A stretch of DNA of 64,000 bases from Nonlabens arenilitoris (GCF_002954765.1 NZ_MTPW01000001.1:3175501-3239500); one strand, 5' to 3'; numbered from the stretch's first letter, positions 8,322 to 16,650 are shown. A program made the numbers and translations. The notes: a model not told the origin generated them from the letters alone.

Positions 8322-9086
8322 ATGAACTACGCGAACGAGAAAATAATTGAACGAATTGAATCAGGTGAAAACCTGAAATACCTTCTATTTTGGGGACATC
8401 AAAAGTCTGACCGAATTACGAAATCTTGTTTCAGTCAATGGTATGAATCTGAATTTGAAGTTAACGGAATTAAATTCTTGACAGCCGAACATTATATGAT
8501 GGCTGAAAAAGCTTTGTTGTTTAATGACAAAGACATTTATGAACAAATAATCAAAAGCTCAAAAGCTGGAAAAGTAAAAGAACTTGGCAGACAAGTAAAG
8601 AACTTTAACCAACGAATTTGGGAAGAAAATAGATTTGAAATAGTTGTAAGAGGTAATTTTCACAAGTTTAGTCAAAACCCAAAGCTATCGGAATTTTTAA
8701 GAAATACGAATGACAGAATTTTAGTTGAGGCAAGTCCAGTCGACAATATTTGGGGAATTGGACTCGCTCAAAATAATGAAGACGCTAAAAATCCATACTT
8801 TTGGAATGGACTGAATTTACTCGGATACGCTTTAATGGAAACAAGAGACATTCTAAATGAAGTTGGAGAATTTAAAACTCTCAAAAATCCGATTTTACCA
8901 CCTTGGTTAGCTTATCCAGAAATTGACAAATATAGTATTGGTTGGAGAATGGGTTATGGAGAAACTCATATAATGGAATTGAGTAAATATTTGGACAGTT
9001 TAAGTCCTTCTGAAAAGAGAATTTACGAATTGACTTATCCTGAAACTGGAGAATGGAAAGGTTGGTATAATGATGATTACGAATAA
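8322..9086 (+). CDS. NADAR family protein, cassette copy 1
   Basis: 254 residues with a NADAR (DUF1768, YbiA-like) domain over about residues 20-180: the motif FLTAEHYMMAEKALLF, then GRQVKNFNQRIWEENR, and the signature EASPVDNIWGIGLAQ with the WGIG core. NADAR proteins are known as N-glycosidases acting on riboflavin-pathway intermediates or on ADP-ribosylated substrates, and several sit in defence or toxin-antitoxin loci. A C-terminal part of about 70 residues follows (LPPWLAYPEIDKYSIGWRMGYGETHI) with no known name to me. The start follows the cassette junction GTTGCCATTA by only a few bases. An almost identical second cassette is at 12698-13611. Confidence 0.88.
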   Translation: MNYANEKIIERIESGENLKYLLFWGHQKSDRITKSCFSQWYESEFEVNGIKFLTAEHYMMAEKALLFNDKDIYEQIIKSSKAGKVKELGRQVKNFNQRIWEENRFEIVVRGNFHKFSQNPKLSEFLRNTNDRILVEASPVDNIWGIGLAQNNEDAKNPYFWNGLNLLGYALMETRDILNEVGEFKTLKNPILPPWLAYPEIDKYSIGWRMGYGETHIMELSKYLDSLSPSEKRIYELTYPETGEWKGWYNDDYE

Positions 9087-9098
9087 AAAACTAATGGC

Positions 9099-9222
9099 AA
9101 CAATGTGTATAATTCATTGCTAGTTATAGCTTACTTACGAAAGTCCTCTCGGACTTTCTATCTGTGATTTATTTGCTAACTTTAGTGCTTAAACACGCAA
9201 CGAAATCATACACTAGACCGTT
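9099..9222 (+). other. attC-like site D
   Basis: AACAATGTGTATAATTCATTGC pairs with GCAACGAAATCATACACTAGACCGTT; the centre forms the hairpin GAAAGTCC-TCTC-GGACTTTC. Span 124 bases. Cassette ends: GTTGCCATTA (8306) and TAATGGCAAC (9092-9101). Confidence 0.8.
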
Positions 9223-9248
9223 ACAGGATAATTTACCTGCGGCACAGA

Positions 9249-9425
9249 CTATTCCGCTTTTAAAAACCATTCACACCATGCTATAGCAAAACTGAGATTA
9301 AGCAAGCGACCTTTGACATAGTCTATATCTATATTCTCACTTGGGTTTTGTAAAGACTTCTCTAGTCCTTTTTTCTCAGTTTTACGCCATCTTATTTCAT
9401 CTAATACTTCTTGTTGACTTCTCAT
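9249..9425 (-). CDS. Small hypothetical cassette protein E (58 aa, reverse strand)
   Basis: A 58-residue reading frame from ATG at 9425 to TAG at 9249. The product starts MRSQQEVLDEIRWRKTEKKG and ends FAIAWCEWFLKAE. It is the only sizeable frame in a 255-base cassette, sits between the two cassette ends, and has normal codon use. It is amphipathic, with a basic middle (RWRKTEKK) and an aromatic end; no family recognised. Like proteins A-C it reads against the array direction. Its start lies 48 bases inside the cassette from site E, so site E could supply the promoter. Confidence 0.55.
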   Translation of the reverse strand: MRSQQEVLDEIRWRKTEKKGLEKSLQNPSENIDIDYVKGRLLNLSFAIAWCEWFLKAE

Positions 9426-9473
9426 AATTTAGTAATTGTTTTTAAAGACTCCCATAGTCTTAAATTATCCTGT

Positions 9474-9700
9474 AACGCCACCTGTAAATAAGCCTATTCA
9501 GTGGGCGTTGTGTGTTTGTTTTTTCAGTTGATGAGCAGTTAAACTATCCATAACACGATGTATATCGTATAAGGCTCATTTATGTCTACCTGTGAGGTGG
9601 CTTAATCCTCAATTAGTTGTTTACTTTGAACTGTTCGGAAATACCGAATAGTTGCTATTTACTTGCAAATGAACCTCACACGACATACACAGGTGGCGTT
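9474..9700 (+). other. attC-like site E, composite
   Basis: The outer arms AACGCCACCTGT (9474-9485) and ACAGGTGGCGTT (9689-9700) are a perfect 12-base inverted repeat. Two shorter sites are nested: AACGCC...GGCGTT at 9474-9511, and AACACGATGTATATCGT (from 9553), which pairs strongly with the right arm up to 9700 (TGTAT, TCGT, AGG and TCATTT blocks). The 227-base span and the nesting suggest two sites fused after loss of the cassette between them. Cassette E ends are GTTACAGGATAATTTA and TAAATTATCCTGTAAC, an exact 16-base match. Confidence 0.65.
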
Positions 9701-9749
9701 GTGCATAATGTAGAGCAACTAATCTAAAGTTGAAAAACGAACTATTGAA

Positions 9750-10214
9750 TTGAAAAGAAAAGAAATATTTTGGTTAATTGTAACAGCTCTATTTGTGCTA
9801 ATTTTGAATTTAATATTATTAGGTTTTGACGGATTTAAACCTGAATCTAATACTGACATCAATATTCACGACACTTATTTTGTGATTACCAATGTTCATT
9901 TTTTTCTACTATTATCAGTTCTGATTTTTTTTAGCGTTTACATTATACGAATGTTAAAGATGAATTTTAAAAACTTTACTGCGAATCTGATTTTTATGAT
10001 TAGCGGATTATTGTTTATTTGGGTTCTTACCGGAATAATTTCAATTGTAAATTCTCATATACAAGTAACAGATACAACTGAATATAACCTTACTGTTACA
10101 AATAACATCTTTGACAATCTTTCGACAGTTCTATATCTAACTCAAATAATAATAGTTGGATTAATAGCATATAGCGGATTTAAAACTGGACGGAACTATA
10201 AACAGACTAAATAA
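9750..10214 (+). CDS. Small membrane protein with a heme-copper-oxidase-like motif (cassette F)
   Basis: 154 residues from a TTG start (KRKEIFWLIVTALFVLILNLILLGF), with about four predicted membrane segments (near 7-25, 48-67, 80-100 and 128-145). Between segments 1 and 2 is NIHDTYFVITNVHFFLL, which resembles the DTYFVVAHFHYVL segment of cytochrome oxidase subunit I, but the protein is far too short for that subunit and the paired histidines are not preserved. It is a stand-alone membrane cassette gene of unknown function. The TTG start is chosen because no ATG precedes the first membrane segment. Confidence 0.6.
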   Translation: MKRKEIFWLIVTALFVLILNLILLGFDGFKPESNTDINIHDTYFVITNVHFFLLLSVLIFFSVYIIRMLKMNFKNFTANLIFMISGLLFIWVLTGIISIVNSHIQVTDTTEYNLTVTNNIFDNLSTVLYLTQIIIVGLIAYSGFKTGRNYKQTK

Positions 10215-10227
10215 AAACACTATGCAC

Positions 10228-10413
10228 AACACAGTGTATAAAACATAGCTATTAAGTGATCAATCGAATGGTTTGTATATGCTTGAAAAGTCCGCCAAAT
10301 TTTAAATTTGGCTTTTAAACTGAATAAATTAAAAACAAAATATAAAATTTAGCTAAGTGTTAATCCGAAAATTTAGTACTTTTAACACGCTACATTTTAT
10401 ACACATCAACGTT
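10228..10413 (+). other. attC-like site F
   Basis: AACACAGTGTATAAAACATAGC pairs with GCTACATTTTATACACATCAACGTT (GTGTATAAAA block); span 186 bases with an AT-rich middle. Cassette ends: GTTGTGCATAATG (9698) and CACTATGCACAAC (one mismatch in 13). Confidence 0.75.
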
Positions 10414-10432
10414 GTACAACATTTGACCAAAA

Positions 10433-10891
10433 ATGAAACTATTCCGATTTTTAAGGAAAAAACTGAACGAATTGGATAATATTCCAGAGGATAATCTGAC
10501 TGAAAAGATTACGGAAAAATCTACTATGGAAACTGAATCTAAAACAGAAATGAATAACAAAAAAATCGACAGAACAAATTGGACTGGAGAAAATTTTGAG
10601 TTTCTAATAATTGGAGTTGATGAAATTCCAAACGAGGAATATGACAAGATAATGACACCGAATTCATATAAATGGAAAAAAGTTATTAAAGATGAATGGC
10701 CATTTTATGTAGTTGGAGAAGATGAATTTAGTTTTTCTTGGGAAATGCCAGGAATCCAATTCACTTTTAATAAAGAAGTGGAGTATGAAAAAGCAAAAAA
10801 GATTGCGGACGAAATAATTGAGAATATTAACTCGATTGGACAAAAAGCGGAATTATTAACTCTTGAATCGAATAAAATTTATAAATTCTAA
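10433..10891 (+). CDS. Hypothetical soluble cassette protein G
   Basis: 152 residues with no signal peptide. The basic start (MKLFRFLRKKLNEL) is followed by a low-complexity Glu/Lys/Thr stretch (about 18-45) and a folded part from about residue 48 (TNWTGENFEFLIIGVDEIPNEEYDK ... VGEDEFSFSWEMPGIQFTF). I do not recognise a family. It opens 20 bases after the junction GTTGTACAAC and closes just before the matching TTGTACAAC at site G. Function unknown. Confidence 0.65.
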   Translation: MKLFRFLRKKLNELDNIPEDNLTEKITEKSTMETESKTEMNNKKIDRTNWTGENFEFLIIGVDEIPNEEYDKIMTPNSYKWKKVIKDEWPFYVVGEDEFSFSWEMPGIQFTFNKEVEYEKAKKIADEIIENINSIGQKAELLTLESNKIYKF

Positions 10892-10911
10892 CTGAATAAA
10901 AAACGTTGTAC

Positions 10912-11102
10912 AACACCGTATAAAAATAATAGGGCGATTAGTTGCTTAATTCAATGGATTGGGCACTTTTGCGAAGTCGCCAAGTTTTTAAATTTGGCTT
11001 ATTGAAAAAAAAAGATAATAAGAAAAATTTAAAAATTCGGCTTGTGTTTAACCGAATGATAGTCGCTTAATTTCAGCCCTACTATTCTTATACAAATCCG
11101 TT
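10912..11102 (+). other. attC-like site G
   Basis: AACACCGTATAAAAATAATAGGGC pairs with GCCCTACTATTCTTATACAAATCCGTT (split across 10912 and 11076-11102); span 191 bases. The cassette end words GTTGTACAAC are self-complementary, so both ends read the same. Confidence 0.75.
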
Positions 11103-11127
11103 AGAGCCAATATTTGAAACCAATAAA

Positions 11128-12009
11128 ATGACAGATGAAGAGAAAGCTAAAATCTTAATACAAGAAGCAAATAGTCTGAATTTGGAAACTTTGATTCCGA
11201 GTCTTGAACAGATTATTCAATCACATGCTTTTGTTGTAGATTCAATATACGAAGCGCAACCCAAATTTGAACATGGTGAAGTTTATCAAGAAACTTTACT
11301 AATCAAAATGATTTTCACTTCTAAAAGTATATTGGAATTATCTAAAGGAATTAACTTCTCAATATTAAACAGCGACAAAAAAATCCCAATCATTGATAGG
11401 TCATCAATTTATATTTTAACAAGGTCTCTACTTGAGACATTTTTAACTTTAGAATATTTGTTTTTCAATCAAATAAGTAGAAACGAACAAATATTTAGAT
11501 ATAATCTTTGGCGAATATCTGGTTTTATGTCTCGTCAAGATTTTGGTAAAACTCAGAATAAAGAATTCGCAGAAAAGATTGAAAGAGAAAAAGCTGAAAT
11601 TTCACAATTGAAGAAAGAAGTAAAATTGAGCCCTTTTTATAAAGAATTAAAGGAAAACCAGTTGTGGAAACTAGACAATTATGGACTTCCAAGAATAATC
11701 AGTTGGATACCTTTACTCAAACAAAGTGTATTAAAAAATGATTCATTCGAAAAGGTATACAAACTTTATTCTAATTACGCCCACTCAGAATTTATTTCAA
11801 TAATTCAATTGAATGAGGGAAAAGTATTCGCAAATGATGAATTTAATATAGGGACAACGATAACAACTTTAAACAATGTTAGAATTTTAAACTGTGTAGC
11901 TTTGATAATGATGACTAATAAATTTGAATTCGCTAAAAGTAAATTTGGTGAGTTAGATGAAAAGCAAAGATTTATTATTGAATTTTGGAATAAGTTAGCC
12001 GTTGAATAA
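11128..12009 (+). CDS. Hypothetical alpha-helical cassette protein H
   Basis: 293 residues, soluble and mostly helical. The spaced motifs TRSLLETFLTLEYLF (about residue 97) and VYKLYSNYAHSEF (about 210) resemble the RxxxE...YxxxxH pattern of DUF5677-like or HEPN-like helical proteins, but I would not assign the family without a profile search. Residues 145-175 look like a coiled coil (KIEREKAEISQLKKEVK). The ATG at 11128 lies 27 bases after the junction GTTAGAGCCA. Several HEPN-type families are RNases of toxin or defence systems; whether this is one is open. Confidence 0.65.
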   Translation: MTDEEKAKILIQEANSLNLETLIPSLEQIIQSHAFVVDSIYEAQPKFEHGEVYQETLLIKMIFTSKSILELSKGINFSILNSDKKIPIIDRSSIYILTRSLLETFLTLEYLFFNQISRNEQIFRYNLWRISGFMSRQDFGKTQNKEFAEKIEREKAEISQLKKEVKLSPFYKELKENQLWKLDNYGLPRIISWIPLLKQSVLKNDSFEKVYKLYSNYAHSEFISIIQLNEGKVFANDEFNIGTTITTLNNVRILNCVALIMMTNKFEFAKSKFGELDEKQRFIIEFWNKLAVE

Positions 12010-12023
12010 AACATACTGGCTCT

Positions 12024-12149
12024 AACAACGTGTATAATTCATTGTTCGGTTCGTGTGTACTCGGAAAATTCCTGCGGAATTTTCCTTAGGTCAGTTTTCT
12101 TTTACTAATTTAGTCCTAGCCAACACAACGAAATCATACACAACACGTT
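12024..12149 (+). other. attC-like site H
   Basis: AACAACGTGTATAATTCATTG pairs with CAACACAACGAAATCATACACAACACGTT; the inner hairpin is GGAAAATTCC-TGCG-GAATTTTCC. Span 126 bases. Cassette ends: GTTAGAGCCA (11100) and TGGCTCTAAC (12017-12026). Confidence 0.8.
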
Positions 12150-12172
12150 GTAGGTAATTTAAAATCAATATT

Positions 12173-12520
12173 ATGAAAAAAACATTAATGATTATTTGTT
12201 CGCTAATAATTGCTTTTTTGACATCGTGCGCAGAAAATACATCTGAAAATAAGTCAAAGAAGAAGACAGTAAATGAACTTGTAAAATACTCTTATTCATT
12301 TGATGAATTAAAAGATTCGCCAATTAATGACTACACAAATAAAATTAGCAAAGAGTTACGTGTATTTGCGAGAACAAAAATTGATGGCGAATTCGGAGCT
12401 AGAGGCAGGTTTGAAGACGATGAAAAAGTTGTTATATTTATTGCTCAAACGATTAATTCAAATCGGGATAAGAAGTTTTATGCCTTGATATATAATAAGA
12501 AAATCAAAATAAAGATTTAA
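12173..12520 (+). pseudogene. Lipoprotein cassette I, apparent C-terminal frameshift
   Basis: 115 residues up to the present stop. The lipoprotein signal ends at a lipobox (IIAFLTSC, Cys at about 19). The body is unknown (YSYSFDELKDSPINDYTNKISKELRVFART...). The last residues KKIKIKI are followed directly, in the +1 frame, by a natural-looking tail ENQNKDLIEVSEDLLKKSNKTDKNYLQQWL that runs to a stop inside site I. One extra A in the run at about 12496-12499 would join the two frames. The likely intact protein is thus about 30 residues longer. Either the cassette gene is decaying or the consensus lost a base. Confidence 0.6.
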
Positions 12521-12577
12521 TAGAAGTATCCGAAGATTTATTAAAAAAGTCAAACAAAACAGATAAAAACTACCTAC

Positions 12578-12699
12578 AACAATGGCTATAAACAATTGCT
12601 ATTAAGAGCTTATCCTGAAAATTCCTGCATAATTTTCAGCTTGTCGTATACTTGCAAAAGTCCGTGCTAACCCACGCAACTACTCATAGCCCAACCGTT
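12578..12699 (+). other. attC-like site I
   Basis: AACAATGGCTATAAACAATTGC pairs with GCAACTACTCATAGCCCAACCGTT (GGCTAT/ATAGCC); inner hairpin GAAAATTCC-TGCAT-AATTTTC. Span 122 bases. Cassette ends: GTTGTAGGTA (12147) and TACCTACAAC. The stem word differs from sites D and H (GTGTAT/ATACAC) but both arms changed together. Confidence 0.8.
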
Positions 12700-12712
12700 G
12701 CCATTAATTTGA

Positions 12713-13477
12713 ATGAACTACGCGAACGAGAAAATAATTGAACGAATTGAATCAGGTGAAAACCTGAAATACCTTCTATTTTGGGGACATCAAAAGTCTG
12801 ACCGAATTACGAAATCTTGTTTCAGTCAATGGTATGAATCTGAATTTGAAGTTAACGGAATTAAATTCTTGACAGCCGAACATTATATGATGGCTGAAAA
12901 AGCTTTGCTGTTTAATGACAAAAACATTTATGAACAAATAATCAAAAGCTCAAAAGCTGGAAAAGTAAAAGAACTTGGCAGACAAGTAAAGAACTTTAAC
13001 CAACGAATTTGGGAAGAAAATAGATTCGAAATAGTTGTAAGAGGTAATTTTCACAAGTTTAGTCAAAACCCAAAGCTATCGGAATTTTTAAGAAATACGA
13101 ATGACCGAATTTTAGTTGAGGCAAGTCCAGTCGACAATATTTGGGGAATTGGACTCGCTCAAAATAATGAAGACGCTAAAAATCCATACTTTTGGAATGG
13201 ACTGAATTTACTCGGATACGCTTTAATGGAAACAAGAGACATTCTAAATGAAGTTGGAGAATTTAAAACTCTCAAAAATCCGATTTTACCACCTTGGTTA
13301 GCTTATCCAGAAATTGACAAATATAGTATTGGTTGGAGAATGGGTTATGGAGAAACTCATATAATGGAATTGAGTAAATATTTGGACAGTTTAAGTCCTT
13401 CTGAAAAGAGAATTTACGAATTGACTTATCCTGAAACTGGAGAATGGAAAGGTTGGTATAATGATGATTACGAATAA
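12713..13477 (+). CDS. NADAR family protein, cassette copy 2
   Basis: 254 residues, identical to the protein at 8322-9086 except for one Asp-to-Asn change in LLFNDK(D/N)IYEQ; the other base differences are silent. It has the same NADAR motifs (FLTAEHYMMAEKA, ASPVDNIWGIG). The whole cassette, including its attC, is duplicated with the same length (914 bases). The two copies are separated by four other cassettes, so this is not a simple tandem duplication. The likely origin is re-insertion of an excised copy, or insertion of the same cassette twice. Confidence 0.88.
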   Translation: MNYANEKIIERIESGENLKYLLFWGHQKSDRITKSCFSQWYESEFEVNGIKFLTAEHYMMAEKALLFNDKNIYEQIIKSSKAGKVKELGRQVKNFNQRIWEENRFEIVVRGNFHKFSQNPKLSEFLRNTNDRILVEASPVDNIWGIGLAQNNEDAKNPYFWNGLNLLGYALMETRDILNEVGEFKTLKNPILPPWLAYPEIDKYSIGWRMGYGETHIMELSKYLDSLSPSEKRIYELTYPETGEWKGWYNDDYE

Positions 13478-13489
13478 AAAACTAATGGC

Positions 13490-13613
13490 AACAATGTGTA
13501 TAATTCATTGCTAGTTATAGCTTACTTACGAAAGTCATCTCGGACTTTCTATCTGTGATTTATTTGCTAACTTTAGTGCTTAAACACGCAACGAAATCAT
13601 ACACTAGACCGTT
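13490..13613 (+). other. attC-like site J (copy of site D)
   Basis: Same sequence as site D apart from one base in the central loop (TCATCTC for TCCTCTC). Span 124 bases. It closes the second NADAR cassette. Confidence 0.8.
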
Positions 13614-13622
13614 GCCAACAAT

Positions 13623-14072
13623 ATGAGAAAAGCAGTTTTCATAACAATATTTAGTCTTTTAATTATAAGTTGTGCAAACAAGAAAAAGAAAGAACCTGAA
13701 AACGAAATAAAAACGGAATTGAATAAAAAAACTCAGAATTTAGAATTGAAAAAGGAGGAATTCTTAAAATCGAAAATCTTCTTCGGACTTAAAAACTTGA
13801 ATGACGGATTCGACTCTGAATCTATATATTACTTTACTGAATCTGACTTTGAAATTGTGCTGAACAGAGTGAAAAAAAACGGAATAGGAATTTACGGAAT
13901 TGAACCTTGGCTGAATGGAGATTTTTATAATGTTAGAGTTCACGAACAACTGAACGCTGAACCAAATGACCCGAAATGGTATCGAGAAGCATTTTCTGAA
14001 TTTAAAAAAAGAGGAAAGAATTTACAATATTCTGCAACTTATGAAATCCCAAATGAATTAATAGTGGAATAA
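13623..14072 (+). CDS. Hypothetical lipoprotein (cassette K)
   Basis: 149 residues. The lipoprotein signal is MRKAVFITIFSLLIISC (lipobox LIIS-C, Cys 17), followed by a Lys/Glu-rich linker to about residue 48 and a small folded part (FFGLKNLNDGFDSESIYYFTESDFEIVLNRVKKNGIGIYGIEPW). I do not recognise a family. The start codon follows the junction GTTGCCAACA by one base. It is probably anchored to the inner leaflet of the outer membrane or to the inner membrane; function unknown. Confidence 0.65.
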   Translation: MRKAVFITIFSLLIISCANKKKKEPENEIKTELNKKTQNLELKKEEFLKSKIFFGLKNLNDGFDSESIYYFTESDFEIVLNRVKKNGIGIYGIEPWLNGDFYNVRVHEQLNAEPNDPKWYREAFSEFKKRGKNLQYSATYEIPNELIVE

Positions 14073-14084
14073 AATACTGTTGGC

Positions 14085-14208
14085 AACACCGTGTATAATT
14101 CATAGCTAGTTATAGCTTACTTACGAAAGTCCTAGCGGACTTTCTATCTGTGATTTATTTGCTAACTTTAGTGCTTAAACACGCAACGAAATCATACACA
14201 AACACGTT
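14085..14208 (+). other. attC-like site K
   Basis: AACACCGTGTATAATTCATAGC opens and ACGCAACGAAATCATACAC...CGTT closes; central hairpin GAAAGTCC-TAGC-GGACTTTC. Span 124 bases. Cassette ends: GTTGCCAACA (13611) and TGTTGGCAAC. It is followed directly by R element copy 2. Confidence 0.8.
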
Positions 14209-14593
14209 CTAGTCCATTGCCTGCGGCCGTAGGTCTTCGCTTTTGTAATTTATAATTACTCTATTGGGATTAGAAACTATAGCACTGCAATAACGCTGCA
14301 AAAGACCAACCAGCTATAGTAATTATAAATCACAAGTCTCCCAACCTACTCAATGGACTAGAATGGCAAAGCTGTAAAACCTCTTGAGCAAATGTATTCT
14401 TGTACTTACTCAATTCACGCCAGCCGCTAGGAAACAAACAAGAACGTTGTATAATGGCGATTGAGACGTTTTAAAGGCTTATAGCGAGGCTGTGATTATT
14501 CCAAAATTCTGTAACTTCACAACCATTAACCAACAAACAAAAGGTCAACGCGTACCGGCTAAAACGCCTCACTCGCCTTATACCTTTGCCATT
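14206..14593 (+). repeat. R element copy 2
   Basis: 388-base copy, nearly identical to copy 1 (GTTCTAGTCCATTG at the start, CAATGGACTAGAAT at 14351-14364, attC-like half 14362-14593). It ends TACCTTTGCCATT, so the -7 box lies about 30 bases upstream of the DUF6090 start codon. Confidence 0.85.
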
Positions 14594-14621
14594 GTGCTTC
14601 ATTATGACAAACCGCTAACCA

Positions 14622-15395
14622 ATGATAAAATTCTTTACAAAAATTAGACAAAAACTGATATCTGAAAATAAGTTCAGTAAATATCTGATTTATGCCATTG
14701 GCGAAATTATTCTTGTCGTTATTGGAATTTTGATTGCTTTGCAGATTAATAATTGGAATGAAAACAGAAAGAATAAGGATTTGGAATTGGCCTATCTTAA
14801 AGGGATACAAAGCAATCTCGTAAATGATATCGATGAACTTGAAAGGCATTTTAAAGGAGATACGCTAAAATTAGATGCGTTATCTGTTTTATTAAGGACT
14901 ACGGAAACAGGCGTAGAAAATTCGCAGGTGCAAACCCATATTTCAAATTCACTACTTGTATCAAGAGAACATTGGTTTGAAGGGCAAAACGTTGTTTTTG
15001 AGGATATGAAATCGTCTGGAAAACTTAACCTTTTGCAATCAGAAAGAATTAAGCTATCAACTCAAATTTACTATAGGCTTTTTGTAGAGACTATAAAGCA
15101 TGAAGATATTAATAACCAATTTTACAGAAATTATATCAAAAATAATTCTGAATTGGTCAAAGTGTATCCTTTAGTAGAAGAAATGTTTCCAAAGAGATGG
15201 AAATCAGGTATAAAACCCGTAAAGTTTTCATCTACTTACTTCGATTTATCCGAAACTGAAAATGATAAAGTACTTGATAACTACAGTTTGATGAAAGCAA
15301 GATTATACAGTTCTCACATGGCACGCTTGCGTCTATACCAAAATGCAAAACAACTTGAAGAATTAATTGAAGTATATCTTGAAGAAAAAAAATAA
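14622..15395 (+). CDS. DUF6090 family membrane protein (cassette L)
   Basis: 257 residues. The N-terminus is the DUF6090 signature: a short basic helix (MIKFFTKIRQKLISENKFSKY), one membrane segment (AIGEIILVVIGILIALQI, about 24-42) and NNWNENRKNKDLELAYLKGI. The C-terminal part is a long helical periplasmic or cytoplasmic domain. The family is abundant in Flavobacteria; its function is not established. It is the first gene after R copy 2, so it may be read from the TACCTTTG box at that end. Confidence 0.85.
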   Translation: MIKFFTKIRQKLISENKFSKYLIYAIGEIILVVIGILIALQINNWNENRKNKDLELAYLKGIQSNLVNDIDELERHFKGDTLKLDALSVLLRTTETGVENSQVQTHISNSLLVSREHWFEGQNVVFEDMKSSGKLNLLQSERIKLSTQIYYRLFVETIKHEDINNQFYRNYIKNNSELVKVYPLVEEMFPKRWKSGIKPVKFSSTYFDLSETENDKVLDNYSLMKARLYSSHMARLRLYQNAKQLEELIEVYLEEKK

Positions 15396-15404
15396 CGAAA
15401 GCAC

Positions 15405-15529
15405 AACAATGGCTATAAGTAATTGCTTGTTCTCGCCTACTTCTGAAAATCCTCACGGATTTTTTCAGTTTGGTGTGTACTTGTAAAGTTGAGTGCTAAC
15501 CCACGCAACTACTCATAGCCGAGACCGTT
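15405..15529 (+). other. attC-like site L
   Basis: AACAATGGCTATAAGTAATTGC pairs with GCAACTACTCATAGCCGAGACCGTT; inner hairpin GAAAATCC-TCAC-GGATTTTTTC. Span 125 bases. Cassette ends: ATTGTGCTTC (14591) and AAGCACAAC. The A in place of G again follows an R element. Confidence 0.8.
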
Positions 15530-15914
15530 CTAGTCCATTGCCTGCGGCCGTAGGTTTTCGCTTTTGTAATTTATAATTACTCACTTGGGATTAGAAACTA
15601 TAGCACTGCAACAACGCTGCAAAAGATCAACCAGCTTTAGTAATTATAAATCACAAGTCTCCCAACCTACTCAATGGACTAGAATGGCAAAGCTGTAAAA
15701 CCTCTTGAGCAATAGTCAGCTTGTACTTACACAATAAACGCCAGCCGCTAGGAAACAAACAAGAACGTTGTATAATGGCGATTGAGACGTTTTAAAGGCT
15801 TATAGCGAGGCTGTGATTATTCCAAAAATCTGTAACTTCACAACCATTAACCAACAACCAAAAGGTCAACGCGTACCGGCTAAAACGCCTCACTCGCCTT
15901 ATACCTTTGCCATT
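15527..15914 (+). repeat. R element copy 3
   Basis: 388-base copy with start GTTCTAGTCCATTG and internal end CAATGGACTAGAAT; attC-like half 15683-15914. It differs from copies 1 and 2 at the loop (CTCACTTGGG) and in CAGCTTTAG, changes that are not compensated on the other strand. It ends TACCTTTGCCATT. Confidence 0.85.
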
Positions 15915-15930
15915 ACCATACATTTAAGAA

Positions 15931-16515
15931 ATGAGCATAATCGGAACTAATTTAATGTTTGTACTTATAAAAGTCGTGAGCGAAAATAACGCTGACGAAG
16001 TAAAATTATATTTAAGTTCGAGCAACTTCTTTTCAAAAGAGTTTAATCTAACTGATTTTAAAAAAAACGAACTAACTCTTATCGGAATTGAAAACCGAGA
16101 AAAACTGATTTCGGAATTAAACAATTATCTGAATTGCTATATTGACATAGAGAAGTTAGAAAACGGAAAACTTGACTTTTGGAGTGACCAAACTCAAATC
16201 GGAGAATTTATAGTAGACAAATTTGAAGAAAAGACAACTAATTTTGATAAATCGGATTGGATTGAAAGTTATGAATACTTGCTAAATGAGTATTTTAAAA
16301 AAGAGGAAATAAGTTCCAAAGAGATTAGATTAAATAATGGATTTATAAGTAAACTTGAAAATTTTATTGAACAAGAACGAATTAAGAATGAGCAGAAATC
16401 TGAATTTTTCAAAACGGATTCGATTAAACTGAATTCAATAAAAGAAAAATCGGATTTGATTGACAAATTTGAAAACATAAAAAATCAATATCTGTCTGAA
16501 CTACGAAAAATATAA
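15931..16515 (+). CDS. Hypothetical soluble cassette protein M
   Basis: 194 residues with no signal peptide (MSIIGTNLMFVLIKVVSENNADEVKLYLSS...). It is rich in Glu, Lys and Asn. The N-terminal 70 residues look like a mixed alpha-beta domain and the C-terminal half is helical (LENFIEQERIKNEQKSEFFK). No family recognised. The ATG lies 19 bases after the R3 junction ATTACCATAC, so transcription from the R3 end box would give a very short leader. Function unknown. Confidence 0.65.
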   Translation: MSIIGTNLMFVLIKVVSENNADEVKLYLSSSNFFSKEFNLTDFKKNELTLIGIENREKLISELNNYLNCYIDIEKLENGKLDFWSDQTQIGEFIVDKFEEKTTNFDKSDWIESYEYLLNEYFKKEEISSKEIRLNNGFISKLENFIEQERIKNEQKSEFFKTDSIKLNSIKEKSDLIDKFENIKNQYLSELRKI

Positions 16516-16526
16516 AAACGTATGGT

Positions 16527-16650
16527 AACACCGTGTATAATTCATTGCTAGTCCTAGCCTACTTACGAAAATCCTCGCGGATTTTCTATTCGGTTTGTAT
16601 TTGCTAAATTAGTTGCTTAAACACGCAACGAAATCATACACAATCACGTT
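16527..16650 (+). other. attC-like site M
   Basis: AACACCGTGTATAATTCATTGC pairs with ACGCAACGAAATCATACACAATCACGTT; inner hairpin GAAAATCC-TCGC-GGATTTTC. Span 124 bases. Cassette ends: ATTACCATAC (15912) and GTATGGTAAC. Confidence 0.8.
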
